Source: Paraburkholderia sp. LEh10
Lineage (GTDB): Bacteria > Pseudomonadota > Gammaproteobacteria > Burkholderiales > Burkholderiaceae
Direction: 5' to 3'
DNA length: 64,000 nucleotides
Assembly (NCBI RefSeq): GCF_017814945.1
Contig: NZ_JAGIPX010000036.1
Span: 1 to 64,000 of the forward strand
How positions within the stretch are numbered: position 1 is the stretch's first letter; every line of letters starts with the position of its first letter. Positions 27,342 to 36,989 of this stretch are shown one piece after another. Both the position numbers and the translations under genes were made by a program. The notes beneath the pieces are model-generated. The model worked only from the letters and a program-made list of their open reading frames with translations. It was not told where the DNA came from and did no database searches.

Positions 27342-29966
27342 ATGAAAGCCGCCGAAATCCGCGAGAAATTCCTCAAATTCTTCGAATCGAAGGGCCATAC
27401 GATCGTCCGTTCGTCGAGCCTCGTGCCCGGCAACGACCCGACGCTGCTCTTCACCAATTCGGGCATGGTGCAGTTCAAAGATGTGTTTCTCGGCGCCGAA
27501 TCGCGTCCGTACTCGCGGGCCACGACGGCGCAGCGCAGCGTGCGCGCGGGCGGAAAGCACAACGATCTGGAGAACGTCGGCTACACCGCGCGTCACCACA
27601 CGTTCTTCGAAATGCTCGGTAACTTCTCGTTCGGCGACTATTTCAAGCGCGACGCGATCCACTACGCGTGGGAGCTACTGACGGGCGTCTATCAGCTGCC
27701 GAAGGAAAAGCTCTGGGTCACCGTCTACCAGGAAGACGACGAAGCCTACGACATCTGGGCGAAGGAAGTCGGCGTGCCGACCGAGCGGATCATCCGCATC
27801 GGCGACAACAAGGGCGCGCGCTACGCATCGGACAACTTCTGGCAGATGGCCGATACGGGCCCGTGCGGTCCGTGCTCGGAAATCTTCTACGACCACGGCC
27901 CGGACGTGTGGGGCGGCCCGCCGGGATCGCCGGAAGAAGACGGCGACCGCTACATCGAAATCTGGAACCTCGTGTTCATGCAGTTCAACCGCGATGCGCA
28001 GGGCAACATGACGCCACTGCCCAAGCAGTGCGTGGACACGGGCATGGGCCTCGAGCGGATCGCGGCTGTGTTGCAGCACGTGCACAGCAACTATGAGATC
28101 GACCTGTTCCAGGCGCTGATCAAAGGCGCGGCGCGCGAAACGGGAGTCGCGGATCTTTCCAACAACTCGCTGAAGGTGATCGCCGATCACATCCGCGCTT
28201 GCTCGTTCCTGATCGTCGACGGCGTGATTCCCGGCAACGAAGGCCGTGGCTACGTGCTGCGCCGTATCGTGCGCCGTGCGATCCGTCATGGCTACAAGCT
28301 CGGCCGCAAGGGTTCGTTCTTCCACAAGCTGGTTGCCGATCTCGTCGCGCAGATGGGCGGCGCGTACCCGGAACTGAAGGATGCCGAGCAACGCGTCACG
28401 GACGTTCTCCGCCAGGAAGAGGAGCGCTTCTTCGAAACCATCGAGCACGGCATGTCGATCCTCGAAGGCGCGCTGGCCGACCTGGAAGCGAAGGGCGGCA
28501 AGACGCTCGACGGCGAAGTCGCGTTCAAGTTACACGACACCTACGGCTTCCCGCTGGACTTGACGGCGGACGTGTGCCGCGAGCGCAGCGTCACCGTCGA
28601 CGAACCGGCGTTCGACGAAGCGATGGCCCGCCAGCGCGAACAGGCGCGCGCGGCCGGCAAGTTCAAGATGGCGCAGGGCCTCGAATACTCGGGCGCAAAG
28701 ACCACGTTCCACGGCTACGAGGAAATCGTCTTCGACGACGCGAAGGTCACGGCGCTTTATGTCGACGGCGCGTCCGTCAACGAAGTGACGAAGGGCCAGC
28801 AAGCCGTCGTCGTGCTCGATCACACGCCGTTCTACGCGGAATCGGGCGGCCAGGTCGGCGATCAGGGCGTGCTCGCGAATGCGGCCCTCCGCTTTGCCGT
28901 CGCCGATACGCTAAAGGTCCAGGCGGACGTCGTGGGCCACCACGGCACCCTCGAGCAGGGCACGCTGAAGGTCGGCGACGTCGTGAAGGCGGAAATCGAC
29001 GCGATCCGCCGCGCGCGCACGGCCCGCAACCATTCGGCCACGCACCTGATGCACAAGGCGCTGCGCGAAGTGCTCGGCGGCCACGTACAGCAGAAGGGCT
29101 CGCTCGTCGACGCGGACAAGACCCGGTTCGACTTCGCGCACAACGCGCCGATGACGGACGACGAAATCCGCCGTGTCGAAGAAATAGTCAATGCGGAAGT
29201 GCTGGCGAACGCGCCGGGTATCGTGCGCGTCATGCCGTTCGACGAAGCAGTGAAGGGCGGCGCGATGGCGCTCTTCGGCGAGAAGTACGGCGACGAAGTG
29301 CGCGTGCTGGATCTCGGCTTCTCGCGCGAGCTGTGCGGCGGTACACACGTGCACCGCACGGGCGACATCGGCTTCTTCAAGATCGTGATGGAAGGCGGCG
29401 TCGCGGCGGGTATCCGCCGCGTCGAGGCGATCACGGGCGACAACGCGGTGCGCTACGTGCAGGAACTGGACGCGCGCATCACCGCGGCAGCGGCCGCGCT
29501 GAAGGCGCAGCCGTCGGAGCTGACGCAGCGCATTGCGATGGTCCAGGACCAGGTGAAGTCGCTCGAAAAAGAACTGGGTGCGCTGAAGTCGAAGCTCGCG
29601 TCGAGCCAGGGCGACGAACTGGCGGGCCAGGCGATCGACGTATCGGGTGTGCAGGTGCTGGCGGCGACGCTGGAAGGCGCGGACGTCAAGACGCTGCGTG
29701 AAACCGTGGACAAGCTCAAGGACAAGCTCAAAAGCGCGGCCATCGTGCTCGCGTCCGTCGAAGGCGGCAAGGTCAGCCTGATCGCGGGTGTCACAGCCGA
29801 TGCGAGCAAGAAGGTCAAGGCAGGCGAACTCGTGAACTTCGTCGCGCAACAGGTCGGCGGCAAGGGCGGTGGCCGTCCCGACATGGCGCAGGCGGGCGGC
29901 ACGGAGCCCGCCAATCTGCCCGCTGCTCTGGCAGGCGTGAAGGGCTGGGTGGAAGCGCAACTCTAA
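27342..29966 (+). CDS. alaS: Alanyl-tRNA synthetase
   Basis: Charges tRNA-Ala and edits mischarged products. The 874-residue class II enzyme begins [20 protein letters not shown]. The catalytic domain (residues 1-240) includes [20 protein letters not shown]. The editing domain (about 550-700) carries the zinc-binding [11 protein letters not shown] and [13 protein letters not shown] motifs, and the C-terminal oligomerisation domain is Gly/Ala-rich ([15 protein letters not shown]). Full length with no oddities. It ends at a bidirectional terminator. Confidence 0.98.
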   Translation: MKAAEIREKFLKFFESKGHTIVRSSSLVPGNDPTLLFTNSGMVQFKDVFLGAESRPYSRATTAQRSVRAGGKHNDLENVGYTARHHTFFEMLGNFSFGDYFKRDAIHYAWELLTGVYQLPKEKLWVTVYQEDDEAYDIWAKEVGVPTERIIRIGDNKGARYASDNFWQMADTGPCGPCSEIFYDHGPDVWGGPPGSPEEDGDRYIEIWNLVFMQFNRDAQGNMTPLPKQCVDTGMGLERIAAVLQHVHSNYEIDLFQALIKGAARETGVADLSNNSLKVIADHIRACSFLIVDGVIPGNEGRGYVLRRIVRRAIRHGYKLGRKGSFFHKLVADLVAQMGGAYPELKDAEQRVTDVLRQEEERFFETIEHGMSILEGALADLEAKGGKTLDGEVAFKLHDTYGFPLDLTADVCRERSVTVDEPAFDEAMARQREQARAAGKFKMAQGLEYSGAKTTFHGYEEIVFDDAKVTALYVDGASVNEVTKGQQAVVVLDHTPFYAESGGQVGDQGVLANAALRFAVADTLKVQADVVGHHGTLEQGTLKVGDVVKAEIDAIRRARTARNHSATHLMHKALREVLGGHVQQKGSLVDADKTRFDFAHNAPMTDDEIRRVEEIVNAEVLANAPGIVRVMPFDEAVKGGAMALFGEKYGDEVRVLDLGFSRELCGGTHVHRTGDIGFFKIVMEGGVAAGIRRVEAITGDNAVRYVQELDARITAAAAALKAQPSELTQRIAMVQDQVKSLEKELGALKSKLASSQGDELAGQAIDVSGVQVLAATLEGADVKTLRETVDKLKDKLKSAAIVLASVEGGKVSLIAGVTADASKKVKAGELVNFVAQQVGGKGGGRPDMAQAGGTEPANLPAALAGVKGWVEAQL

Positions 29967-30001
29967 GCCGTCGCTCCGAACAGCGTTCGCATCCAACGAA
30001 T

Positions 30002-30036
30002 AAAAAGCCGCGGGTCGACAAGACTCGCGGCTTTTT
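30002..30036. terminator. Bidirectional terminator between alaS and the LysR gene
   Basis: Stem AAAAAGCCGCG / CGCGGCTTTTT; T runs occur on both strands, serving convergent alaS and the minus-strand regulator. Confidence 0.88.
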
Positions 30037-30119
30037 GTTTTTCATCGGACGGAATGGCGTGAGCGGCACGCGCGGTGCGCTCAAGGCTGGCGGAAGAGAG
30101 GTTGGCTTCGCACGGCAAT

Positions 30120-31028
30120 TCACAATCCAGCCAGCGCTTCGACGCTCCGATCAGGCACGTTGCCGCTCGCGATGAGCATGCCGCGCAGCGCATTCAATGC
30201 GGATGAGAAATGCCCGCGCCGCCAGATCAGCAGCGTGTCGATGCTGCCGATCTCGTCGAGGGGATGCACGGCGATATCGTTAGATTCGGGCAGCAGCGCC
30301 AGCACCGAACGCGGCGCGACGGCGACGCCCGCGCCGGCCGCCACGCACGCGACCATTGCGTGATACGACCCAAGCTCGAGCACGCGCGCCGGCCGGATGC
30401 CATGCTCGATGTACCACTTCTCGATGTAAATCCGATACGCGCAACCCTGCTCGAATGCGATCAGCGTCGACAGTGCGATATCGCTCGCATGATGGATCGG
30501 GCGATGGCCGCGCGGCGTCAGCATCACCAGTTCCTCGCGGAATACGGGCACGGCCTCGAACAGATCGCCATGCCATGCAGGGTCGGGCGGCGTCGCGGTG
30601 AGCGCGGCGTCCACTTCGAATTCGCGCACGCGATCGATCAGCTTGCGCGACGTTCCCGTCTCCAGTTCGAGCGAGACGTCCGGCCACGTCTGATGGTATT
30701 GCGCGAGCAGCCCGGGGAGCCGGCTCGCGGCGACGCTTTCCATCGTGCCGAGACGCAGGCGCCCGCTCGGCCGGGCGTCCTTGACCGCGTGCCGCGCTTC
30801 GTCGGCGAGCGCGAGCAGCCGTTCTGCATAAGGCAAAAGCGTTTCGCCGGCGGGCGTCAGCACGAGCCGGCGTCCGTCGCGGATGAAAAGCTCCGTGCCG
30901 AGCTGCTCTTCGAGCTGCTTGATGCGCGTCGTGACGTTCGACTGCACGCGGTTGAGCTTCGCGGCGGCGCGTGTCACGCCGTTCTCGCGCACGACGGCGC
31001 GGAAGATGGTCAGGGCGGCAAGATCCAT
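30120..31028 (-). CDS. LysR-family transcriptional regulator
   Basis: A 302-residue DNA-binding regulator. The winged helix-turn-helix occupies residues 1-60 (FRAVVRENGVTRAAAKLNRV), and the effector-binding domain begins at about residue 88 (GRLRLGTMESVAASRLPGLL). The ATG at 31028 is where the family starts; an upstream ATG at 31067 adds 13 residues. It is divergent from the MFS transporter gene, the classic arrangement in which LysR controls its neighbour. The effector is unknown. Confidence 0.93.
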   Translation of the reverse strand: MDLAALTIFRAVVRENGVTRAAAKLNRVQSNVTTRIKQLEEQLGTELFIRDGRRLVLTPAGETLLPYAERLLALADEARHAVKDARPSGRLRLGTMESVAASRLPGLLAQYHQTWPDVSLELETGTSRKLIDRVREFEVDAALTATPPDPAWHGDLFEAVPVFREELVMLTPRGHRPIHHASDIALSTLIAFEQGCAYRIYIEKWYIEHGIRPARVLELGSYHAMVACVAAGAGVAVAPRSVLALLPESNDIAVHPLDEIGSIDTLLIWRRGHFSSALNALRGMLIASGNVPDRSVEALAGL

Positions 31029-31029
31029 G

Positions 31030-31046
31030 AATCTCTCGATGAGATT
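31030..31046. promoter_or_regulatory. Inverted repeat, possible LysR operator
   Basis: AATCTC-TCGAT-GAGATT is a perfect 6-bp inverted repeat right at the start of the LysR gene. The half site ATGAGATTAA occurs again at 31071-31080, in the gap to the transporter gene. A pair of sites like this is common in LysR-controlled divergent promoters, but binding is inferred. Confidence 0.4.
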
Positions 31047-31163
31047 AAATCTATCCGTATTATTCATTTTATGAGATTAAGCGGTCAAGTTACGATTGGC
31101 TCGACAACCTGACGTCTGCCGCACGCTTTTCGCGCGGCGGGCACTCGCAGCCAAGCCACCGCA

Positions 31164-32384
31164 ATGACCGACCTCGCCACGCACCACTTTCAGACTCGCG
31201 CGTCACCTGCTGCCGCCCGCCGGGCCGCGCTCGCCTGCATGGCGGCGCTGGCTGTCGCGCTCGGCGTCGGGCGCTTCGCCTTTACACCGCTTTTGCCGCT
31301 GATGCTTCACGGCGGCGGCCTCGATATCAAACATGGCGGTTGGCTCGCGTCGCTGAACTATGGGGGCTATTTTCTCGGCGCGATCGCGTGCGCGGCGTTG
31401 CGCATCGATGCCGCGCGCATGGTGAAAGCGGGCCTCGCGCTGACGGTCCTGCTCGTGCTGGCGATGGGCGTCACCCATCAGTTCTGGGTCTGGGCGGTCG
31501 TGCGCTTCGTCGCGGGCGCCGTCAGCGCGTGGACGTTCGTGTTCGCGTCGCAATGGGGCTTGCGGCGGCTCGCCGAACTCGGCGCGAACGAGTGGGGCGG
31601 GGTGATCTACACGGGGCCGGGCTTCGGCATTGCGGCCACGGGTTTACTGGTCAGCGCGGCGGGCGGATACGGCGCGTCGGCGGGGTGGATTGGTTTCGGG
31701 CTCGCGTCGGCGGTGATCACCGCGCTCGTGTGGCGCACGTTCGCCTCGACGCCAGCCGTCAAGACAACCGCACGCAGCGCAGCGCCCAAGAGCCACGCGC
31801 AGCATCACCGGGTGCATCTGCATCGCGCCGATGCGTTCTGGCTGATCGTGCTCTACGGCGTGCCGGGCTTCGGCTACATCATCACGGCGACGTTTCTGCC
31901 CGTGATCGCCCGCGCCGCGTTGCCGGCGGGTTCTCCGTGGCCGGACCTGTTCTGGCCGATGTTCGGCGCCGCGCTCGTCGCGGGCGCGCTGGCGGGCGCG
32001 CGCCTGCCGTCGCACTGGGACAACCGCGTGCTGCTCGCAGGGTGCTATGTGCTGCAGGCGCTCGGCATTGCTGCGGGCATCGTATCGCCGACGGCGGGCG
32101 GCTTCGCGCTCGGCAGCGCATTGATCGGCTTGCCGTTCACCGCGATCACGCTGTTCGCGATGCGTGAAGCGCGCCGCCTGCACGGCGACGACGCGGCGGG
32201 CCTGATGGGCTACGCGACGGCTGCTTACGGCCTCGGGCAGATCGCCGGACCGCTCGTCGCCGCGCCGATCGCCGCTCACACGGGCTCTTTTACGCCTGCG
32301 TTGTCACTGGCGGCGGGCGCTCTGCTGGCGGGCGCGGCGGGGCTTGTCGCGGTGGCGCTGGCTCGGCCCGTGTCGCGCGCGTGA
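31164..32384 (+). CDS. YbfB/YjiJ-type MFS transporter
   Basis: An inner-membrane major facilitator of 406 residues with about 12 predicted helices. Family blocks are ALGVGRFAFTPLLPLML in helix 1, GGWLASLNYGGYFLGAI and the second-half YGVPGFGYIITATFLPVIAR. A His-rich central cytoplasmic loop (SHAQHHRVHLHRAD) separates the halves. The substrate is unknown for this family. It is probably regulated by the divergent LysR gene. Confidence 0.88.
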   Translation: MTDLATHHFQTRASPAAARRAALACMAALAVALGVGRFAFTPLLPLMLHGGGLDIKHGGWLASLNYGGYFLGAIACAALRIDAARMVKAGLALTVLLVLAMGVTHQFWVWAVVRFVAGAVSAWTFVFASQWGLRRLAELGANEWGGVIYTGPGFGIAATGLLVSAAGGYGASAGWIGFGLASAVITALVWRTFASTPAVKTTARSAAPKSHAQHHRVHLHRADAFWLIVLYGVPGFGYIITATFLPVIARAALPAGSPWPDLFWPMFGAALVAGALAGARLPSHWDNRVLLAGCYVLQALGIAAGIVSPTAGGFALGSALIGLPFTAITLFAMREARRLHGDDAAGLMGYATAAYGLGQIAGPLVAAPIAAHTGSFTPALSLAAGALLAGAAGLVAVALARPVSRA

Positions 32385-32660
32385 GCGAGAGGCCGCGCGC
32401 CGAGGCTGTGGCCGGACACGTTCCGCAAGCACGCCGACGGCATCATTGCGTGTGATGACCGGTACCAAACACTGAGCGAAACACTGCGGCCGTCAATGCG
32501 TGAGGCCACGCCGCCCAATTGCACGCGCAAGATGGCTTTCCCACGCGCAGGCAGCCCCCGGCTGGACCAAAGCAGCCAAAAACCAATTCAGCACCCACCG
32601 CACTAAAATGTCCGCTTTCCAGCCATCTTCGCGCGCCCGTCGACGGGCGCGCCGCCTGCC

Positions 32661-33692
32661 ATGCAACATTTCGCGTCGGACAACTACGCCGGCATCTGTC
32701 CCGAGGCGCTCGAAGCGCTGATTGCCGCCAACAACAGCGGCCACGAACCGGCCTACGGCGATGACTCGTGGACGCAGCAAGTCTGCGACCGCCTGCGCGA
32801 GCTGTTCCAGACCGACTGCGAAGTGTTCTTCGTCTTCAATGGCACGGCGGCGAACTCGCTCGCGCTCGCGTCGCTGTGCCAGTCCTACCATTCCGTGATC
32901 TGCCATGAGCTCGCGCATATCGAAACTGACGAGTGCGGCGGCCCCGAGTTCTTCTCGAACGGCTCGAAGCTGCTGACAGCGCCCGGCGCCCGCGGCAAGC
33001 TCACGCCCGATGCAATCGAGGCCGTCGTCACGCGCCGCGCCGATATCCATTATCCGAAGCCCAAGGTCGTCACGCTCACGCAATCGACGGAAGTGGGCAC
33101 CGTGTACAGCGTCGAGGAGATACGCGCGATCGCGGCAATCGCGAAGCGCCGTCATCTGAAGGTGCATATGGACGGCGCGCGCTTCGCGAACGCCGTCGCC
33201 GCGCTCGACGTGCATCCGTCCGAGATCACGTGGCGCGCGGGCATCGACGTCCTGTGTTTCGGCGGCACCAAGAACGGCTTGCCCGTCGGGGAGGCGGTCG
33301 TGTTTTTCGACCGCGCGCTCGCCGACGATTTCGCGTATCGCCTGAAGCAGGCAGGGCAACTGGCGTCGAAGATGCGCTTCATCTCCGCGCCGTGGCTCGG
33401 CCTGCTCGATAACGATGTCTGGCTGCGCAACGCGCGCCATGCGAACGCGATGGCGAAGTTGATGGAGTCGCGCCTCGCGGAAATTCCGGGTGTGAGCATC
33501 ATGTTTCCGAGCGAATCGAATGCGGTGTTCGCGCAACTGCCGCCGCACGTGGCGAAGGCGATGCGCACGCGCGGCTGGAAGTTCTATGAGTTCATCGGCG
33601 CGGGCGGCTGCCGGCTGATGTGCGCGTGGGACACGCAGCCCGAGACCGTCGAGCGCTTCACCGCCGAAGTCCGTGCGCTGTGCGTGGCTTGA
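32661..33692 (+). CDS. ltaE: Low-specificity L-threonine aldolase
   Basis: A PLP enzyme cleaving L-threonine or L-allo-threonine to glycine and acetaldehyde. The 343-residue protein has FNGTAANSLALASL near residue 60, VHMDGARFANAV near 170 (PLP-binding aspartate), and the Schiff-base lysine in CFGGTKNGLPVGEA near residue 204. The start at ATG 32661 (MQHFASDNYAG) is the family start. The preceding 276 bp hold no gene. It lies 70 bp upstream of the disrupted Nudix gene on the same strand. Confidence 0.93.
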   Translation: MQHFASDNYAGICPEALEALIAANNSGHEPAYGDDSWTQQVCDRLRELFQTDCEVFFVFNGTAANSLALASLCQSYHSVICHELAHIETDECGGPEFFSNGSKLLTAPGARGKLTPDAIEAVVTRRADIHYPKPKVVTLTQSTEVGTVYSVEEIRAIAAIAKRRHLKVHMDGARFANAVAALDVHPSEITWRAGIDVLCFGGTKNGLPVGEAVVFFDRALADDFAYRLKQAGQLASKMRFISAPWLGLLDNDVWLRNARHANAMAKLMESRLAEIPGVSIMFPSESNAVFAQLPPHVAKAMRTRGWKFYEFIGAGGCRLMCAWDTQPETVERFTAEVRALCVA

Positions 33693-33762
33693 CGGCATGA
33701 GCATTGTCCCGCGCGCGACGCGACCCCGCGCCGCGCGCACCGAACCACCTTTGCCGACGCAC

Positions 33763-34161
33763 ATGACCGATTACCTATACTGCCCGCGCTGCGCGACGCC
33801 GCTCGTCGAGCGCACCGATCCCTCGCAAGAAGGCGGCCGTATTCGTCAGGGCTGTCCCGACGCGTCCTGCGGCTATGTGCACTGGAATAATCCGTTGCCC
33901 GTCGTCGCGGCGATCGTCGAATATGAAGGCAAGGTGCTGCTTGCGCGCAACGCCGCGTGGCCCGAGGGCAGGTTCGCGTTGATCACCGGCTTTCTCGAAA
34001 GCGACGAGACGCCGGAGCAGGGGATCGCGCGCGAAGTGAAGGAAGAGACATCGCTGGTCGCGGATTCCGTCGAACTCGTCGGCGTGTACGAGTTCATGCG
34101 CAAGAACGAGCTGATCATCGCGTATCACGTGCGTGCGCAGGGCGAAATCGCGCTGTCGCCG
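33763..34161 (+). pseudogene. N-terminal part of a split NudC-like Nudix hydrolase
   Basis: 133 codons of a zinc-ribbon Nudix enzyme: CPRCATPL and CPDASCGYVHWNNPLP (zinc cysteines), then the Nudix box GFLESDETPEQGIAREVKEE (about residues 72-91), ending at AQGEIALSP. After base 34161 the frame continues into antisense alcohol-dehydrogenase sequence (open to 35289), so homology stops abruptly. The missing tail (LEYRLVEPAKLRPWRAATG and on) is found on the minus strand at 34994-35119. If translated, the product would be a chimera lacking the normal C-terminus. Confidence 0.85.
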
Positions 34162-34902
34162 CATCGACGCGCTCATCATGTGCAGGCGTGCATCGCGGTG
34201 CTGGCCGTCGTGCGTCGCGAGCTCGATGTTGGCCCACGCGCGCTCCAGCCCGTCGAGCGCGATGCCGTCCGCTGGGGGGTTGAACGACGGCGCGAGAAAC
34301 GTCTCGATGCAGTGCGCGATCGCGTCCATGCCGGTGGCGGCCGTCAGCGTCGGCGGCAGGCCGAGCGTGAGGCCGGGATCGCAGATCGCGGCCTTCGGCA
34401 GCAGATGCCACGAATGAAAGCCAACCTTGCGCCCGTCGTTGAGAATCACGATTGCGCCGCGCGCCACTTCGCTGCCCGTGCCCGCCGTGGTCGGAATCGC
34501 GATCAGCGGCGCGGCCTTTTCCGTGATCTTGCCGCTGCCGCCTTCGATGGTCGCGTACTGCGTCATCGCGCCTTCATGCGTCGCCATGATCGCGACGCCC
34601 TTCGCCAGATCGATCGACGAACCGCCGCCGATCGCGACAAGCCCGTCGCAGCCTTCGTCGCGATAACGGCGCGCGGCGGCCATCACCATCGCTTCTGTCG
34701 GGTTCGACGGCGTGTCGTCGAAGACGGGCACGCCAGGGAGCTTCAACGCATCGATCGCCTGTTGCGCGACGCCCGCCGCCATCACGCCCTTGTCCGTCAC
34801 CACGAGCGGCCGCCTGATGCCCGAGCGCTCGCACTCCGCCGGCAATTGCGCGAGCGCGTCGTAGCCGAGATGAATGTGTGTCAGATAGTAGATGTAGGCC
34901 AT
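34162..34902 (-). pseudogene. N-terminal part of a split iron-containing alcohol dehydrogenase
   Basis: 247 codons of a type III (Fe-dependent) alcohol dehydrogenase. The start is ATG 34902 (MAYIYYLTHIHLGYDALAQL) with GGAGA upstream. The NAD-binding VAIGGGSSIDLAKG lies near residue 85, then IPTTAGTGSEVARGAIV, and the metal-site MDAIAHCIETFLAP near 195. Homology ends at HMMSASM at base 34162; beyond it the frame continues into antisense Nudix sequence. The C-terminal half, with the other metal-binding histidines, is at 35120-35527 on the other strand. Confidence 0.85.
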
Positions 34903-34993
34903 ATCGATGTGTCTCCGTTGCTTTTGAAGGTAATCCCCGTCGGCTTCCGACAATACGGCAGCGCACGCCCGCAATCACCGCACAGCGTTGCGC

Positions 34994-35119
34994 TTACTGC
35001 CAGGGCCGCTCGACGAATTCGAAGGGCAGACCGCGCCGGCGCATCCAGTCGCCGAGCGCGAGTCCCGTGGCCGCGCGCCACGGGCGCAGCTTCGCGGGCT
35101 CGACGAGCCGGTATTCGAG
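34994..35119 (-). pseudogene. C-terminal fragment of the split Nudix hydrolase
   Basis: 42 codons in the minus strand reading LEYRLVEPAKLRPWRAATGL, ALGDWMRRRGLPFEFVERPW and Q, then stop at 34994. This is the usual C-terminus of the Nudix gene whose front lies at 33763-34161 on the opposite strand. It has no start of its own. Confidence 0.82.
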
Positions 35120-35527
35120 CAGGGCGCGATGGCGTTCCAGAAGGGCCTCGGCTGCGTGCATTCGCTGTCGCATCCGCTCGGCGGCGTGCCCGTGAACGGA
35201 CGCACGTCGCTGCATCACGGCACGCTCAATGCCGTCGTGCTGCCTGCCGTGCTGCGTTTCAACGAAAGCGCGGAGACGGTCGTCGCTAACCGGCGCTACG
35301 CGCGCATGCGCCGCGTGATGAATCTGCAGGAGGGCGCCGATCTCGCCCAGGCGCTGCACGACATGACAGCGCGCCTCGGCTTGCCGACGGGCCTGCGGCA
35401 AATGGGCGTCGACGAAAGCGTGTTCGACAAGGTCATCAAGGGCGCGCTCGCCGATCATTGCCACAAGACGAATCCGCGCGAAGCGACGGCCGACGATTAT
35501 CGGCGGATGCTGACCGAGTCGATGTAA
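35120..35527 (+). pseudogene. C-terminal fragment of the split alcohol dehydrogenase
   Basis: 135 codons starting QGAMAFQKGLGCVHSLSHPL and containing the metal-ligand histidines (HSLSHPLGG and LHHGTLNAVVLP), then the helical C-terminal domain to TAA at 35525-35527. It continues the frame of the N-terminal fragment at 34162-34902 when that is flipped. No ribosome site precedes it. Confidence 0.85.
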
Positions 35528-35582
35528 GCGCGCCGCCGCCGAAGCCCCGACCACCCCATCAGCCACGCCAGCCGGAAACGAC

Positions 35583-36047
35583 ATGAACAAACCCGCCCCT
35601 GCGCCGCGCGCCGCCTACCCGCACTTCCTCTCCATCGGCACGCGCTGGATGGACAACGACGTCTACGGACACGTGAACAATGTCGTCTATTACAGCTACT
35701 TCGATACCGTCGTGAACGAGTATCTGATCCGCGCCGGCGTGCTCGACATCGAGCACAGCACGACGATCGGCCTCGTCGTCGAGACGCAATGCAACTACTT
35801 CGCGCCGCTCGTGTTTCCGGACCGCGTCGATGCGGGGCTGCGCGTCGTGCGTCTGGGCACGTCGAGCGTGCGCTACGAAGTGGGGCTCTTCAAGGAAGGC
35901 GACGACGCGCCCGCTGCGCAAGGGCATTTCGTGCATGTCTACGTGGATCGCGACACGCGTCGGCCGGTGGCGCTGCCCGACAGACTGCGCGCCGCGCTGG
36001 AGCCGCTGGTGAGCGCGCAGGACACGCAACGCGCGCAGGCGGACTAG
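35583..36047 (+). CDS. Hotdog-fold acyl-CoA thioesterase (4HBT type)
   Basis: Hydrolyses an acyl-CoA thioester in the cytoplasm. The 154-residue product has the catalytic aspartate region [20 protein letters not shown] near residues 22-41, typical of 4-hydroxybenzoyl-CoA-type thioesterases, followed by [20 protein letters not shown]. It begins 55 bp after the alcohol dehydrogenase stop and ends 3 bp before the permease start, so it belongs to the same unit as the transporter. The true substrate is unknown. Confidence 0.87.
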   Translation: MNKPAPAPRAAYPHFLSIGTRWMDNDVYGHVNNVVYYSYFDTVVNEYLIRAGVLDIEHSTTIGLVVETQCNYFAPLVFPDRVDAGLRVVRLGTSSVRYEVGLFKEGDDAPAAQGHFVHVYVDRDTRRPVALPDRLRAALEPLVSAQDTQRAQAD

Positions 36048-36050
36048 CGC

Positions 36051-36989
36051 GTGCAATCGCTCGTCATCGATGCGCTGAACGGCGCGAGCTACGGCTTGCT
36101 GCTGTTCATGCTGTCGGCGGGGCTGACGCTGATCTTCAGCATGCTCGGCGTGCTGAACTTCGCGCACGCGAGCTTCTACATGCTTGGCGCGTATGTCGGG
36201 TTTTCCGTCGCGGCGCGCGCGGGATTCTGGTGGGCGCTCGTGATCGCGCCGCTCGTCGTCGGGCTGATGGGCGCGGCGCTGGAGCGCTGGCTGTTGCGCC
36301 GCGTGCGGCCGCACGGGCATCTCGCGGAATTGCTGCTGACCTTCGGCGTCGCCTATCTGATCGGCGAGGGCGTCAAGCTCGTCTGGGGCCTGCAGGCGCT
36401 GAGCGCCCCGGTGCCGAAGGCGCTCGACGGTTCGCTGTTCAGCGTTTACGGCGTCGCGTTCTCGCAGTATCGCGTGTTCATGATGAGCGTCGCCGTGGCG
36501 ATGCTGGCGGCGCTGTACGCGGTGCTGCGGGTGTCGAGGGCGGGGCTCGTCGTGCGCGCGGCGCTCACTCACCCCGACGCTGTCGAGGCGCTTGGCCATG
36601 ACGTGCCGCGCGTGTTCACCTGCGTGTTCGCAGCGGGCACGGCGCTCGCGGCGCTGGCGGGCGTGATCGGCGCGCCGCTCTTCGTGCTCGAACCGGCGAT
36701 GGCGGACTCCGTCGGGTCGATCGTCTTCGTCGTGGTCGTAATGGGCGGGCTGGGGTCGCTCGGCGGCGCGCTCGTCGCGTCGCTGGCGATCGGCTGCGTG
36801 CAGACTTTCGCCGTCGCGACCGACGTTTCGCTCGGCGACCTGATCGGCGACCTCGGCGGATCACTCCCGGCGGCGTGGAGCGCGCTGACGCTCGCACAAC
36901 TCGCGCCGCTCGTGCCGTATCTGCTGCTCGTCGCGATGCTCGCCGTGCGTTCGCGCGGCTTGTTCGGACAACGCGACGACGATGCGTAG
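36051..36989 (+). CDS. LivH-type ABC transporter permease
   Basis: An inner-membrane permease of the branched-chain amino-acid family, 312 residues with about 8 helices. Family blocks are LNGASYGLLLFMLSAGLTLI at the N-terminus, LNFAHASFYMLGAYVG near residue 35 and the coupling-loop region VVVMGGLGSLGGAL near 230. The start is GTG at 36051, 3 bp after the thioesterase stop. Its end overlaps the next permease gene by 8 bp. The real cargo could be an amino acid, urea or small carboxylate; sequence alone does not decide. Confidence 0.9.
   Translation: MQSLVIDALNGASYGLLLFMLSAGLTLIFSMLGVLNFAHASFYMLGAYVGFSVAARAGFWWALVIAPLVVGLMGAALERWLLRRVRPHGHLAELLLTFGVAYLIGEGVKLVWGLQALSAPVPKALDGSLFSVYGVAFSQYRVFMMSVAVAMLAALYAVLRVSRAGLVVRAALTHPDAVEALGHDVPRVFTCVFAAGTALAALAGVIGAPLFVLEPAMADSVGSIVFVVVVMGGLGSLGGALVASLAIGCVQTFAVATDVSLGDLIGDLGGSLPAAWSALTLAQLAPLVPYLLLVAMLAVRSRGLFGQRDDDA

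Larger units (their letters stand above)
34162..35119. other. 958-bp inverted segment
   Basis: Re-inverting these bases restores, on the plus strand, a complete Nudix gene followed by a complete alcohol dehydrogenase gene. Left junction: IALSP of the Nudix protein joins the reverse complement of ADH codons (SASM). Right junction: the reverse complement of Nudix LEYRL joins ADH QGAMAFQKG. A 7-base match in inverted orientation (ATCGCGC at 34147-34153, GCGCGAT at 35124-35130) lies near both junctions, but no long inverted repeat was found. Confidence 0.85.

Noticed and set aside
34140-35130. Site-specific invertase system at the inversion
   Set aside because: No recombinase gene nearby and no inverted repeat longer than 7 bases at the junctions, so a dedicated switch is not supported.
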